Counted from the first letter of the stretch, positions 43,292 through 54,876 are shown. The stretch is DNA of 64,000 bases from Bemisia tabaci (GCF_918797505.1 NC_092801.1:11594001-11658000), one strand, 5' to 3'. Translations and numbers: made by a program. The notes: generated by a model from the sequence alone, not told the origin.

Positions 43292-43567
43292 GCAGGGTTC
43301 TGATTGTTGAAATATATAGACAGAGCTATAGACAAAGAAGACAAAAGGGGTATGAAGGCATCCTATTTGTGGGAGCAGGTGGTTTAAATGGACGGAGAAA
43401 TTAGGTAATAGACTAACCAACGGCAACTCACGAGAGCTCTTTTAGTTAGTCCATAATTTTCTCCTTTTGTCTATAAGAACAGCACATATCAACCAATAGG
43501 ACCGCTCCATACTCGTTATGTCTTCTTTGACTATTTCTTTGCCTATCAATTTCAACAATCAGCCCGC
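43292..43567. mobile_element. Family E element, copy 5, adjacent to copy 4
   Basis: It begins GCAGGGTTCTGATTGTTGA and ends TTTCAACAATCAGCCCGC. Its start overlaps the end of the previous E copy, giving two E elements head to tail. Confidence 0.75.
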
Positions 43568-44487
43568 ATTTGCGATTCTCAAGCGTTGGACGTCGTAAAA
43601 TTACAAAACCACGCATGTTACGTTGCAAATCACCTATCACATTTTGCTGTTTGTAAGATACTTGATCATCGTTACGACACTTTCCTCTCAATTTTATTTA
43701 CTCCTCCTGCTAATCATGATTTTTGAAAATTGCGTAAAATACTGAGTAGCAATTTACGGCAAAAAAAGGTTCATCAAATATTATAGCATTATTAAAACAG
43801 TGATAATTTTTTTTTTCATTTTCGCCATTCATTTATGCTACGTATAGTCAGTGAAATTACCAGACCACGTATCTTATTGTTTAGTGCATCTCTGGGAGAG
43901 CAAATTAGTGGCCTGGAAAACAAGGTGTATAAGTTCAGTTTTTGAAAAAATTGAGATGTTCCTGAACTCAACTAAAACTAGTTTAAAAATATATTCTGTG
44001 AAAAAGTCACAACTAAAATCCAACTTTAAAGCGTCAGCAAGTGAGTTTAAACTTCCTTTTTGCCGTAAAGCTCCATGTAATTTTGAAACTTCAAACACGT
44101 ATTTCTCGAAATAAAAGCTCTTGTCCTTCAAGCCCCTCAAATACAGTCTACTTCTGTGTCTGAGAAGATGATTTACCCATCTGACCGATAAACTGGCGGG
44201 AATTCCTCCTAAGAAGAGGGGACATAATTAAAACGGTGAGAATCATCAGTAGCGGCCGCACTGCGCCGCAAGAGAGCTGACTATTCGACTAATATACACA
44301 TCACTACAAGAGGAGTAAATAAACGGACAAAAAACACAATAAAAAAGGTTCGGGTCCTCTTGGGCACTTGAGGACCGCTCTGCGGGGGACACAGACCCTA
44401 CCTGTGCCCTGCATCCTCAATCTTAGTTGTCACATAGGGCTTTTTTTAAAAATATATATCCATATTATCCATGTGACCCTCGCTGAA
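43568..44487. other. Unassigned
   Basis: Two fully overlapping frames on opposite strands (43851-44140) have no recognised domain. No repeat family identified. Confidence 0.35.
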
Positions 44488-44733
44488 ATTTTTTTCTTGA
44501 GATATTATATCGACTTACAGCGTCGTTTCTTGTCGAAAAAATTTGGTATTTCTGAGTTCAAAAGCGTCGTTTTGCTATCGTTAGGTTTAAATAAGAAATT
44601 ACTAACAAAATAACGTTCCTTTAACTAAAAAAAGTGACTTTAAGTTAAACCCAGACGACTTTAACTCTGAAAAACCAAATTTTGTTGACAAGCAACGACG
44701 CTTTAAGTCAAAATAATATCTCAAGAAAAAAAT
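44488..44733. mobile_element. Foldback, arms about 60 bp
   Basis: ATTTTTTTCTTGAGATATTA, CGACTTACAGCGTCGTT and AAAAAATTTGGT on the left mirror ACCAAATTTTGTTGACAAG, AACGACGCTTTAAGTC and TAATATCTCAAGAAAAAAAT on the right. A related end (AAGTCAAAATAAAATCTCAA) appears near 57473. Confidence 0.75.
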
Positions 44734-45373
44734 CTTTTCTGTGCTAAGTTTGCTCTGCTTTATGAATGTGTACGAAGATACATGTATGAGACTGTTTGTG
44801 GGTCATAAGTACTCTGACACTAATCCTGAACGTTTCTCGTTACATAGATACTTCTCTTTTTGCTGATATCAATAGGGGTTAGAATTTACTTCGTAGGCGG
44901 ATCCATGTTTGGAGGGGGTGTACGCCTCTCCTAAGAGCAGAAAGGACGCTTCTTTTTTGTTTATTAAGTTATTTTATTGTCCTATGTTAAAAGAAACAAT
45001 AAGAAAGGACGCTTATATATGGTAATTATTTCTGACGAAATTGACTAAAGAACTTCATATTGGTGCTTAAAAACTTCGAAATTTTCTTCTGACCCCCCCT
45101 CTTCTGGTGAATAGGGTTTAAATCAAATCTGCCCCTCCAGTTCGAATGTCTGGATACGCGCATATGACAGATTTTAGTATGCATCTAAATTATTATTTTC
45201 CATAATACGAAGAAACCCCTTTAAATAGATGATTGGCCTTTAAGAGCAATCCTCATTTGACATAGACGTAATGTTGGATTCTGCAAATTTTGTCTGCCTT
45301 TATCGGAGACGTCACATTCGTAAAGTTGTCATGAAAAATCTGGCATCTCGAGAAAATATTGCATCGTTAAGAG
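44734..45373. other. Unassigned
   Basis: No gene or repeat recognised. Confidence 0.35.
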
Positions 45374-45595
45374 CACTGGGAAAAAGTCTTTTGGAACCAG
45401 AGTCCAGACTGTTGAAAAAATTGACACGAAAAATCCTTTTGATTCAATCGGATTTCTATTTGCATCAGAAGGAAAACTGCTTAAATTAAGAGGATTGACT
45501 CGATTCGAGCAAAAATCACATTGAATCAAGAGTATTTTTTCTTGTCAAATTGTTTAAGAGTCCAGACTCTAGATCCAAGAACCTCTTTTCCAGTG
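45374..45595. mobile_element. Family A hairpin MITE, copy 8, diverged
   Basis: Ends CACTGGGAAAAAGTCTTTTG and AACCTCTTTTCCAGTG. AGAGTCCAGACTGTTGAA / TTTAAGAGTCCAGACTCT and CTTTTGATTCAATCGGATT / ATTGAATCAAGAG are inverted. It is more diverged than the other copies. Confidence 0.78.
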
Positions 45596-46853
45596 AACTC
45601 TACAATTGTTTATCGGTCAATTTGATGTGAGTAGATTTTGCTCATTTTGGGTACCGGGCTACCGAGGTTTTGAATTGATGGAAACAGAAAATTCGCTGAT
45701 TTTTCCCATAATCGCCAGTTGAAATTTTTGATGCTCCCACCGTATACTGCAGAAATTTTAACGAGGAAAAATAGGTGCATGGTAGTTAAAGACAAATGGT
45801 GGTGCTCAATACCTTACCGTGCTCAGTGGCCCATTTACGAAATGAACATAAAAATGAAGACAATTGGCAACGCTTTTGTGAGGTATCAACACGACTTCAT
45901 TAGCATGACAAACGTCACGGGGACAGAGCTCAGGAGGAATAAATGACAAAATAGGCAGAACCCACAACCGATTGAGATCACAGATTGGGGGCTTCTTTTT
46001 TTAACCCCGGATTTGGAGAACGTGCAAGAGAGAGGAGTCAACTCCGGTGCATTGAAACCAACGAAATGATCTCTAACTTAAAAAGTAATCACCGAGATCC
46101 AAAGGTCAGATCGCAGCACAGATTTCCTCGCCCCCTGTGAACCCTCCCTGCTTCGCTTCAAGTCCCAGATCCTTGGTCAATGTTGTCAAATCGTAATTTC
46201 CCGGAAAATGGAACGTAACTCCACTCCTAGGTTGCAAAATTGACTCAAACAATTTGATGTTTACGAGAATACACCTGTATAATTTTTGTCCAAAATTTTT
46301 CTGATTTTGGCATAGATAAGATGAAAAATCAGCGAAATTTTTTTTTATAAAATGGCCAAAAATGATGTACGTCATTTCGTACAAACCAATTAATACTAAA
46401 ACTACTGATAGCTTTACATACTTGAGATAAGAGAATCAAGTGGCAAATGGTCTATAACTGAAATATGAATCCAATAGCTGTAAAAATTGACAATCCGCGA
46501 AGGCACTCGATAAAATGCCTAATTTTGCCTGCTACGGACATTAAAATTAATGTCAAAAGAGGTCTTCACAGGCATCTCTCCTCTCGACCATATCATTGGT
46601 AAAAACGATAACATCTCTCTCTCTCCTATTGACCCGAAAAAGACCACGAACAACAAATTGCTTTAGAGAAGATCACGCATGAACACAGATCTAAATAACC
46701 CCGATGAAAATCCAATACGAAGTCCTCTACTCTAAAACATTAAATGGACCCAAAATTACGAATTTCCCATAAACCCAAGATTTGAGCGGATAAACCGACT
46801 TGGAACCCCGCAGTCTCCTCAGAAGTGACAGCCCGACTTCAATTCCGAAACTG
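45596..46853. other. Unassigned
   Basis: A plus frame of 75 codons (45719-45946) and a minus frame of 92 codons (46106-46384) have mixed composition but no recognised family. No transposon ends seen. Confidence 0.35.
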
Positions 46854-47102
46854 CTATAGAAAGGAAGAACATCGTAAACGACCTCACTTGTTGCCGAACT
46901 TCCACTAATTAATCGTGAATTTTCAGGGAAACTTGAGGGTATTTCTCCTTCGATTTTTCAGAGAATTTTATTCGTAATTTGATATGAAGTATCCACGAAT
47001 TTCAAGGAGAATTATTTATGACTTTCATTGAGATATAAATATATTTTGGGGCCAATATTTGGCAGCGCTTAAATGTCCATCAGACGTTTTCTCTAAACCC
47101 CG
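46854..47102. mobile_element. Family B element, degenerate
   Basis: GAAAGGAAGAACATCGTAAA and CACTTGTTGCCGAACTTCC on the left, and ATATTTGGCAGCGCTTAAAT and GACGTTTTCTCT on the right, keep B order and spacing but have many changes. Confidence 0.6.
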
Positions 47103-47656
47103 AGCAATAAAACCGTTTAGGACCGCGATGGGATACGCTGTCGTTTTGGGAAATTATACGAATTAAGCTGTTGGTATTAAAGAAATTTGAAAGCCGTTAA
47201 TGTCATGCGCTAAAATAAGTAATGTGGGCGCTCGAAGTGAATGTGTTCATTGTTAAGTTATAATTTACAGGTGCTCGTGGAGCTATGAGGAGTTAAATTC
47301 TTGGAAGGGGAAAAGGGACGGCAGGTCCCGCCTTTACCTTGCTGCCAGGTCAAAATATATAGGTATATCCCTAGACAGAGAGGACCTCGGTTGTACGAAC
47401 CGAATAGTTCAATGAGCACTTTTCGATTTGGAGGACTAAGCTTTTACTGATGTGATAGCGAAGAGAGCAGTAAGTGTCAAATTTTCGAAATGGACACGGG
47501 AAAAAAATAGGGTAGTCGACACAGCCAGCGACTAGTTAAATATGCGCCAGCTACCGTGCGGTAGTTACGATAACTACCGCGGTGGAGGTCGCAACTAACC
47601 CGGTAGTTACATCAACATTCATGGTTGTTGATGTAAGTGCGCCAGTCCAATTTTAG
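47103..47656. other. Unassigned
   Basis: Small GCGGTAGTTACGATAACTACCGC palindrome near 47559-47581. No gene. Confidence 0.35.
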
Positions 47657-48166
47657 TAATTATTATCTGTAAACTATCTTTACGTCCCGTTTTTCTTCAG
47701 TAATTCCTTGTCTTAGACGATGTACATTTCGAAAAAATTATTTCCTTCTCCAGGCCACGAAATTTTTTGACTAGCACTTTTACATTGTGCGCGTTCGAAA
47801 ATTGCGAGACACGTTATAATATTAAAATCCGAAAAATAAAAAATGAAACACACGTAGACTAAACATAAATTAATTGACTATGCAACCGCACCGGGTCGCG
47901 ACCGACTTATTATAAATCGGTCGCGACCCGGTGCAGTTATAATATAGTCAATTAATTTTTGTTTAGTGTACGTGTGTTTTATTTTTTATTTTTGCGATTT
48001 TAATATTTTAACGTGTCTCGCAATTTTCGAATGCGTACAATGTAAAAGTGCAGTCAAAAAATGTCGTGGCCTGAAGAAGAAAATAATTTTTCCGAAATGT
48101 ACATCGCCTAAGACAAGGAATTACTGAAGAAAAGCGGGACGAAAAGATAACTTACAGGTAATAATA
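47657..48166. repeat. 510-bp palindrome with arms of about 245 bp
   Basis: The left arm (TTATTATCTGTAAACTATCT, CAGTAATTCCTTGTCTTAG, TCGAAAATTGCGAGACACGT) is mirrored in order by the right arm (ACGTGTCTCGCAATTTTCGA, CTAAGACAAGGAATTACTG, AGATAACTTACAGGTAATAA). The centre is GGTCGCGACCG / CGGTCGCGACC with an 11-base loop. Similarity is high over the whole arm, so a transcript would form one long double-stranded hairpin. No coding content or clear target duplication. Confidence 0.88.
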
Positions 48167-48721
48167 TCCGAACCGGCAAAATGAAAAAATCCATAAAATC
48201 CAATTTTAGTAACCTTTTGACAATCTACTGTAGTTTTTCGGCGGCAATCATCAGCTAATTTTTTTCCCAAAAGCTTCTTTTATCCTCAATCCGTTGACTG
48301 AGCCTGCGGGACTTTCTCATCCTTCGAGTTCAGGACGAACCAAGCAAAAAGGAAGCATATGCATGCATCCGTGTATAAAAAAACCTATCCCCAAGGACTA
48401 ATCAACTGAAGATTAGTCGTTTTGTGGACAAAATAAAGGAGATGGTTCCTTGCTACCATGCTCAACCTAATTAATGAGCACATTTGGAAGCTAATTTTGC
48501 AAAATTAATGCCAAGACAAGTATTTCATTCATTAAAATTTATAGAAACGAGGACGGAAATGAGCGGATGAAGAGGACAAGAATAAAAATTGCCTCATAAA
48601 ACTCGGTCAGAGATCAATCAGCGCTGCTTCTAACGATCGATTGTGACGGACAGAACTACCAAATTCAATTTTTTCAGCTGCGATGTTGCGGATTCTGCGA
48701 ATAATTCTTCAATTTTTGCAG
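48167..48721. other. Unassigned, presumed intron
   Basis: Nothing recognised except the acceptor tract (CTTCAATTTTTGCAG, ending 48721) of the candidate exon. Confidence 0.3.
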
Positions 48722-48802
48722 GTGGTGGCACGTCAAAAGAGAAGGAAACCATGTACACGGATCATGGCATCAAAGATTTTATTTTGAGTCAGTTCATACG
48801 TG
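48722..48802 (+). CDS. Candidate internal coding exon, 81 bp
   Basis: A clean pyrimidine-rich acceptor (TTCTTCAATTTTTGCAG) precedes an 81-bp segment, and the donor GTAAGA follows directly. Only one of the three frames is open across the whole segment; it begins after two bases and ends with one base carried over, so the exon keeps phase. The 26 complete codons encode a hydrophilic then mixed peptide (GGTSKEKETMYTDHG, then IKDFILSQFIR), unlike transposon low-complexity frames. I do not recognise the protein. The length divisible by three would allow alternative splicing. If real, the surrounding DNA is intron of a long plus-strand gene. Chance cannot be excluded. Confidence 0.4.
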
Positions 48803-48913
48803 GTAAGAAATACATTTATTAAAATTATGAAAGGTTATTTTAAAAGAAAACAAAAAATACTTTCAAAAAATAGCAAATAAAATTGACTCGTGAGGTTAAA
48901 AATTTTGTCTCTG

Positions 48914-49165
48914 CACTGAAAAAAAAGTATGGTAACATCTACTTTAGGTCTACCTGATTTTTTATACAGTAATACTATTCAGTGAAAATGATCAGAATCA
49001 TAGCATTAGGTATTCACCAGAACTCTGGTGATACTAACTACAATATAATAAATGCCACCTTAGAGTCTGGTGTTTATCACCATACTCGTATCATTGTGTC
49101 AGAGTATTGTAAAATCCACCATATTATGGTATTTCATCACTGAAAAAGAAATCTCTTTTTCAGTG
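48914..49165. mobile_element. CACTGA-ended element with TATGGTAACATC-type arms
   Basis: It opens CACTGAAAAAAAAGTATGGT and ends with a perfect small palindrome TTCATCACTGAAAAAGA / TCTTTTTCAGTGATGAA (49131-49169). Interior words ACTCTGGTG, ACCATACTC and CACCATATTATGG repeat in both orientations. The ends agree with the S/T group. Confidence 0.6.
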
Positions 49166-50235
49166 ATGAAGCAGCAGTGGCATGTCTGGCAATAAAGGCC
49201 TAACTCTTACATTTACCAGAGACTTCCATTTGCTCCTTGAAAAATGATTGCGGGGAGAATCCATGTGACTTGGCATCGCGAATTTGGACGGTTGAAAATT
49301 CTCTATCCGTCCCAAACTCAGAATCTGAAAAGACAAGATGAATGAAAGGATGAAAGTCGTGTAATGGGCACTTATCCGTCCTTTACCGGGGCATTAGTTT
49401 AAGGGCGGTAGAAACAGTGATAAAATAACTTCTAGGTCCACCACAACCTATTACGAAGACGGGGTTTGCATTTAAATCAGCCCGAAAACCAACAGACATT
49501 CGGGCAGCAACCGATGGGATCAAATAAGGATGGACCCCGCATCCCGTAAGGCTGCACGTTCCCCAGGGTCCACCTTTGAGAATTATTCCCTCGCTCTTTA
49601 AACGATGTAGGAATACCTGAAGAGCCTAATGACTCCTGGAAGCTGTTGAAAATATCAGAAAAACAGTTCCCCCGGACCGATTAAAAACCACGCTGAGCAG
49701 AATGAGTTTATCCACGAGGCATTTTCGGAAGAGGCGCGTATCTCTCAAGGCACGATGTCGGACTTTCCGTGGTTTCTTGAAAATCCTGCTCCGGATAGAT
49801 TCTTTCCGCTTGATTGAGACGTCGCAAGAGCCCCGACAAATTAACGATGGACCTGATTTCTTTGAATTGATTTGGCTGATCCGAATCTCGGTGATATACG
49901 TTATGATTCCCGCTGACGTATCGCCTTGCGGATCTCATTTTCGGGCTTCGGATTTCGTCTTTTCCGGCTGTCACTTCTAGACCCGCGGCCGCACTGTGGG
50001 AAACTTACGCTATTATTTCTGTAGGTATGGATTTGGACTTCCGGGAGGACACCGTGAGAAGTAGTTATTGGTTTCCGAAGATTTGTTGAATAGAGAGAGG
50101 TTTCGATCGCAAAACCAAATAAGAGGACATTTTGACTGCATTTTCTGGGCAGGATATCATACCTCAGGTCCATTACGGCACAACGTGGTTATGGCCAAAG
50201 TACGAAACCACCCATCTTGTTTTTCCTTTTTTCCG
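49166..50235. other. Unassigned, mixed composition
   Basis: Two overlapping frames of about 90 codons on opposite strands (49702-49980) are unrecognised. The stretch shares nothing with the repeat families. It could be intron of the gene implied by 48722-48802. Confidence 0.3.

Positions 50236-50265
<30 letters not shown>
50236..50265. repeat. Poly(A) run
   Basis: About 28 consecutive A followed by a pyrimidine-rich stretch. No SINE-like head was found upstream. Confidence 0.8.
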
Positions 50266-50267
<2 letters not shown>

Positions 50268-51060
50268 CCTCTACCCATCCTCTTCCTGTTCTAAACTTTC
50301 CTTCTTTCCATATTCTCTTTATTTTTATTTTTCCATGTCCTTTTTTCATATTTATCTCCTCCTCTTCCACTCTCTATTTTCTCTCCTCTGTGTATTACAT
50401 ATTTGGACTGAGTTAAGCAGAAAGGAACCAACCCACATTTTGGAAAAAATTGAGTTATGAGTGGTTTTGAACTCAACCACTGCTCTACTATCTATCGCCG
50501 AAAATTCAAAGTTTTTGTTGGAGCAAATTTTGCAGAAATTGAACTTGAAGCTTATCTTTTACAGTGAGTCTTATGCAGGAGCCAATCTTTAAACCTATTT
50601 TTCTCGGTTCGATCCCGATGTGGCTTGGTTCCTTTCTGTTTAACTCCGTCCATTTGTCTCTCTATGTTGTTCATCCTCCTCCTTTTTCCTCCCTTCTACC
50701 TTTTTTCTTCTTCCTTCTCCTTTTCTCATGCCTTGTCTCCCTCTTTTCCCTCTTCTTCATTCTCGTATTTTACTTCTCATTTTCCTCTTCCACCTTTTAT
50801 TCTCCTTTCTTTCCTTCTATTCCCTTCTCCTCTTTCTCTTCCCGTTCTTTACACTGTTCTGTTTCTCATTTTTCTATTTCCTTCTTCCTATTCTTCTCCC
50901 CCTCCAACTTCATTTTCCTATTTAGAGGTGTTTTTATGGACGGGTCAAAAATTGTAGTTCCTCCCTGCTACATTTGGACTACATTTTTTTCTCATTTTTT
51001 TATTTCCTTCTTCCTGTTCCTCTCCTCCTTCAACTTTATTTTCCTATGTAGAGGTGTTTT
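50266..51060. repeat. Pyrimidine-rich tract
   Basis: The plus strand is mostly C and T (50266-50390 and 50655-50930). A 180-codon plus frame (50564-51106) is Phe/Ser/Leu-rich because of this bias and is not called as a gene. A duplicated segment (GGTGTTTTTATGGACGGGTC then AAAAATTGTAGTTCC) lies at 50929-50972 and 51052-51096. Confidence 0.6.
50405..50651. mobile_element. Family P element, copy 3
   Basis: Ends GGACTGAGTTAAGCAGAAAG and CTTTCTGTTTAACTCCGTCC. ATTT lies on both sides (50401-50404, 50652-50655), a 4-bp duplication different from the AGTT of the other P copies. The interior is largely different from copies 1 and 2. Confidence 0.78.
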
Positions 51061-51100
51061 TATGGACGGGTCAAAAATTGTAGTTCCTCCCTGCTACATT

Positions 51101-51235
51101 TGGTAATTAGGATAACTAAAATTTCCGGCTCATCCATAAAAACTTTTGTGTACACAGGAAAACTACTGGTGCGAACATTCTTTCTAACCTAAACCAGAAA
51201 TCGTAGTTCTTATTGCAAACTGTAGTCCATTTAGT
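51101..51235. mobile_element. Half-preserved relative of 42747-42882
   Basis: TTTCCGGCTCATCCATAAAA, GGAAAACTACTGGTGC and TTGCAAACTGTAGTCC match the nested element in E in order. The left end is changed. Confidence 0.5.
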
Positions 51236-51989
51236 ACTCATGATCGTCCATGAAACTAAAGGCGAGGAGAACAATTTATTACGTGGGTCACGTTGAGTTA
51301 GTTATACCTACATTATAAAAGGAGACTCTTCAAATACCGTGACACGGTACATATATGTAAACGAAAATAAATGATGAGAGTAAAAGTCGTTTTAATAAGT
51401 AAAACATTATTTTAGTGGTTGCCTCTTTGAGAACTTGCGAGGAACTTTCTCACTGTGCGGAACAGCATTATGGGATGGTGCCTCATCTGGGTCAGGGAGA
51501 GTCCCTGTTGGAAGAGTTCAATCACTGTCATCGTCCAATTTTCGCGAATACCATTAATAATGAGGCATCTCAAACAAAACTCGGATTAATTTCGCACGAC
51601 CTTTTAATAATTCGTTTTCGCCTTCGGGCGACTGAGGCGTAGAACAATGCGCGGTCGAATCTTGAAGTGACATGTCAGAGTTAATAGCTGACTTTAATCA
51701 CGAAAAGATAATGTTTACGGAAACCAAACATCGGAGCCTCGACGAATGTCATGTATCTAACTTTTAACAGTCATCAGTTAGTACTAGTTAAATGGAATTG
51801 GTTTTGCTAAGGGTGATGATGAATTTTATTTAAAACTAGGTTGTGAGCGTCATCTGGAATTCTTCCCTAAATTTACTCTTTGGCCAATTTTGGACTAAAT
51901 TTCTCTCAGATGGGATGAGATATTAAATATTTGGGAGACATCCGGACAAAATTGGAAAACAGGGTATAGATATATAAACAAACGCAGAA
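51236..51989. other. Unassigned
   Basis: A 75-codon plus frame (51415-51642) opens at GTG and is not recognised. No repeat seen. Confidence 0.35.
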
Positions 51990-52310
51990 AAAGTAGTAGA
52001 ATCCGACCTTGAGAAGATCGCAAAAGCCCGCGAAAAGTTCACCCCATGATGCCCTCAAAACTGAAAAAATTCACAAAATTGCCCGTTTTTTCCTCCAAAA
52101 TTACCAATTCACGCCAAAAATATTACTTACAGCGCCAAATATTCCTGGAAAATATATGTAGAGGTTAAATAAGCGGGAAAGCTCGTGGAAATTTCACCCC
52201 ACAATACCTCAAAAACTGAAAAAAATCCAAAAAATTTGCCCGTTTTTCCTCCAAAATTCCCAATTTAGGCGCATGTTATTACTGTAAGCGCCAAATGTTT
52301 AATGTAGTGT
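51990..52310. repeat. Tandem repeat, unit about 155 bp, 2 copies
   Basis: TTCACCCCATGATGCCCTCA at 52038 and TTCACCCCACAATACCTCAA at 52193 start two units that both contain GCCCGTTTTTCCTCCAAAAT and AGCGCCAAAT. Confidence 0.7.
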
Positions 52311-52945
52311 GAAAAATATGAAACCTTATCCTGGTAGCATTGATTGTAAACGTTGGAATCAGCCCCAAGCCGGTTCGCTGACTCCATTCCTCAAACCCGA
52401 TCCATCCCCTACAGAGACACGCTCTCATTTTACTGTGGATGAGTTTCTTTCGAATTAGGGCGTCCAATTTATTTACTGTATAAAGTTTTACAATTCAAGT
52501 AATATTCGATAGATATCTGATACAGTAGATCACCAAAATTGCAAAGGACGAAACAGTAGGACAATGTAAGATATTGAATTTTTTTCATTAAAAGTTTTCT
52601 CCCTCGGGGAATTTGTGAATATTTCTTCAGATATTTTCCTGAAAATGTTTGATAATTTCGTGAAGATATCATGAGCCATCGGGAGTTGAAGGGCACTCAC
52701 CTCACCATACCACCACTCACCAGCTATGCGATTATGAAGGAGGGGATGGGGGTGAGGGGGGTGAGGGGGGGTGAGAGCAACTGCTGGGACTGTGAAGAGC
52801 GTTGAGATTTATTGGGCGCGAAGGGAATGCTTGGTACCCAGTTTGCGCATATTGACGCGGAACATTGTGCGCAATTGAGAAAACAAGAACGGACGCCATA
52901 ACTCAACTTTTTCGCCTTTCCTCCACGTCATAACTTTGTCGAACG
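52311..52945. other. Unassigned
   Basis: A GGGGTGAGGGGGGTGAGG-type microrepeat lies at about 52745-52780. No gene. Confidence 0.35.
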
Positions 52946-53198
52946 CTGCCGTGCGAAGGAAGAACGCCGTATGAGCTTTCAGATGCTGCCAAATTTCCTC
53001 GTATAAATCACGAATTTCTCAGGCATATCAATTGACATTTTCCTCCTGATTTTTTAGAGAATTTTGGTCGTATTTTGATCTATTTTGTCTGAAAATCCCA
53101 AGAAAGAACATTCATGTCTTTTCCTTAAAATAAATATTTTCGAAGTGGAGATTTTGCAGCATTGAAATTTTTATACGCCTTCTTCCTCAGCATGGCAG
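52946..53198. mobile_element. Family B element
   Basis: CTGCCGTGCGAAGGAAGAAC and CTTCTTCCTCAGCATGGCAG are inverted ends. The interior matches other B copies with moderate divergence. Confidence 0.8.
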
Positions 53199-53231
53199 GA
53201 TGGGTGAGCCTCTTCTTCATTCAAGGCTGTT

Positions 53232-53487
53232 CTGCCGTGCTAAGGAAGAACGCCGTATGTACCCTCCGGCGTTGCCAAATTTCCTTTGATAAAATAGGAA
53301 TTTCCTGGTAAACGTATGCATATTTTCCTGTCTAATTTTTCAGATAATTTTGTTTGCAATTTCGCCTAAAGTTCCTGAAAATTTCAAGGAAAAATATCAA
53401 TAACTTTCCTCAAAAATAAATGTTTTATTGCAGGAAATTTGGCAACTCGCGAATGTTCATACGGCGTTCTTCCTTAGCACGGAACTG
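53232..53487. mobile_element. Family B element, 33 bp after the previous copy
   Basis: CTGCCGTGCTAAGGAAGAAC and GTTCTTCCTTAGCACGG. It is closer to the copies at 23368 and 25687 than to its neighbour, which argues for an independent insertion. Confidence 0.82.
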
Positions 53488-54191
53488 CATGTTGCTGTTC
53501 ACAACGCTCGGTGATGGTTCTTCCAGGTTTGTGGTACTGGGATTGAAGGAACTCCCGTATTATTTTAGAAGCACTCCGGCCATCTTGTCGTCTTCAGTGA
53601 TTTTAGCTGGTCTAACGTGCCTTTAATAAAATTAATACCGACGGCGCAGCGTACTTAAGTCCGCAATCACATCTCTCAATTGCGGTGTCTGAAAATCTCC
53701 GCTTCAATGTTATTTTTTTAAAGGAGAAGAAATTGACATCATTCCTTGAGGTTTTTGCAGAATTTTCTGCGCACAGAGAGGAAAAATTATGGCTGTTTTA
53801 AAGAATTGCCGTTGAGTATAGTTTTCGGTTTATAAAATAAAGTATGACTGGAAGTCTGCGACGTCGCAAATCGAGTCATGTGATTGCCGATTTACACTGT
53901 CAATATGCTGCCAGTAATCTTACCGCGTTTTAGCCATTTTACTAACAATAAGTTTTCGGTATTTTAGTAATTGTTTTGACTTAGGTACATCTAGCAAACA
54001 TGGTAAAACTACCGGAAACGCGGTAAATTAAGTGGAATTTTAAGTAGTACTCAATCACGGTGAAAAGCTGTTAATTTTACCGGTATTTACGTCGCTCTTT
54101 TTAACGCGTTGAATCATAGTGAACTAGGAAATTATACCTAGGGAAGGAAATCTACTTATACAAGGCACTCAATTGAGGCAAGAGAAGTATA
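53488..54191. other. Unassigned with a partial inverted pair
   Basis: ACCGCGTTTTAGCC / GGAAACGCGGTAAA and related words near 53920-54090 form a weak foldback resembling S motifs. No gene. Confidence 0.35.
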
Positions 54192-54445
54192 CTGCCGGGC
54201 GGAGGAAGAACGCCGTATGAGAATTCCAGAGTTGCCAAAATTACCTTGATAAATCATGTATTTTTCAAGAAATCTATGAATATTTTTCCTCAAAATTTTT
54301 CAGATGTTTTACATTAAATTCCGTACAGAATCGTCTGAAAATTTTGGGGAAAAATATCCTCAAATTTCCCATTAATTTCGGATTTTATCGAAGGAAACTT
54401 GGCAACGTCAAAAAGCTCATGCGACGTTCCTCCTCAGCGCGGCAG
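54192..54445. mobile_element. Family B element
   Basis: Ends CTGCCGGGCGGAGGAAGAAC and GTTCCTCCTCAGCGCGGCAG. TATA flanks both sides, a 4-bp duplication. Confidence 0.83.
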
Positions 54446-54876
54446 TATAGGACGAACCGACAAAAGGTTGGACGAGGCCCGATGTAAACTGGAGGCGGCA
54501 TTTAAGAGCGTCCGCACAACGGAAGTTAAGCCTGATATATTGGATTGGAAATGATGCAATAAAGGTACGATATTTTACGATTATCGCCGCGGGACCGGCG
54601 GAGCAGTCCGCTCTTATTAGGTGATTTTTTTTATTGAGGGTTAGCGAGCTAATCATCTTTGGGTGGCTTGGCTCCCCGCTCGCTCATTCAGGATACCTAA
54701 GTGCCGTGAATTAGGTATTTACACGCTTCGACAAGGACTTGTGGCCCTCTTGAATGGGGCCACTTCAAAAAGGAGAGCGCGAGCACCAAGCATACGTGTG
54801 AAACCAACACGAGGCAAATGGGCTCTTTTTGACGAGACCAGGATAATCGCACCGATTAATAGTGGTTTTTAGTCCG
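54446..54876. other. Unassigned
   Basis: A 69-codon plus frame (54663-54872) is Arg-rich and unrecognised. No repeat seen. Confidence 0.35.

Larger units (their letters stand above)
42450..43293. mobile_element. Family E element with two nested elements and an (AT)n
   Basis: E ends are GCAGGCTGATTATTGACATT and ATTTCAATAATCACCCCGC. Inside are an (AT)n microsatellite (42557-42608) with a duplicated flank (ATTCTACCTCTCCTTCTCTA twice), a GGACTGCATTTTGC element (42747-42882) and a P element (42916-43169). Intact E copies show what was interrupted. Confidence 0.8.

Noticed and set aside
50564..51106. 180-codon Phe/Ser/Leu-rich plus frame
   Set aside because: It lies in a pyrimidine-rich tract and includes a duplicated noncoding segment; composition explains the lack of stops.
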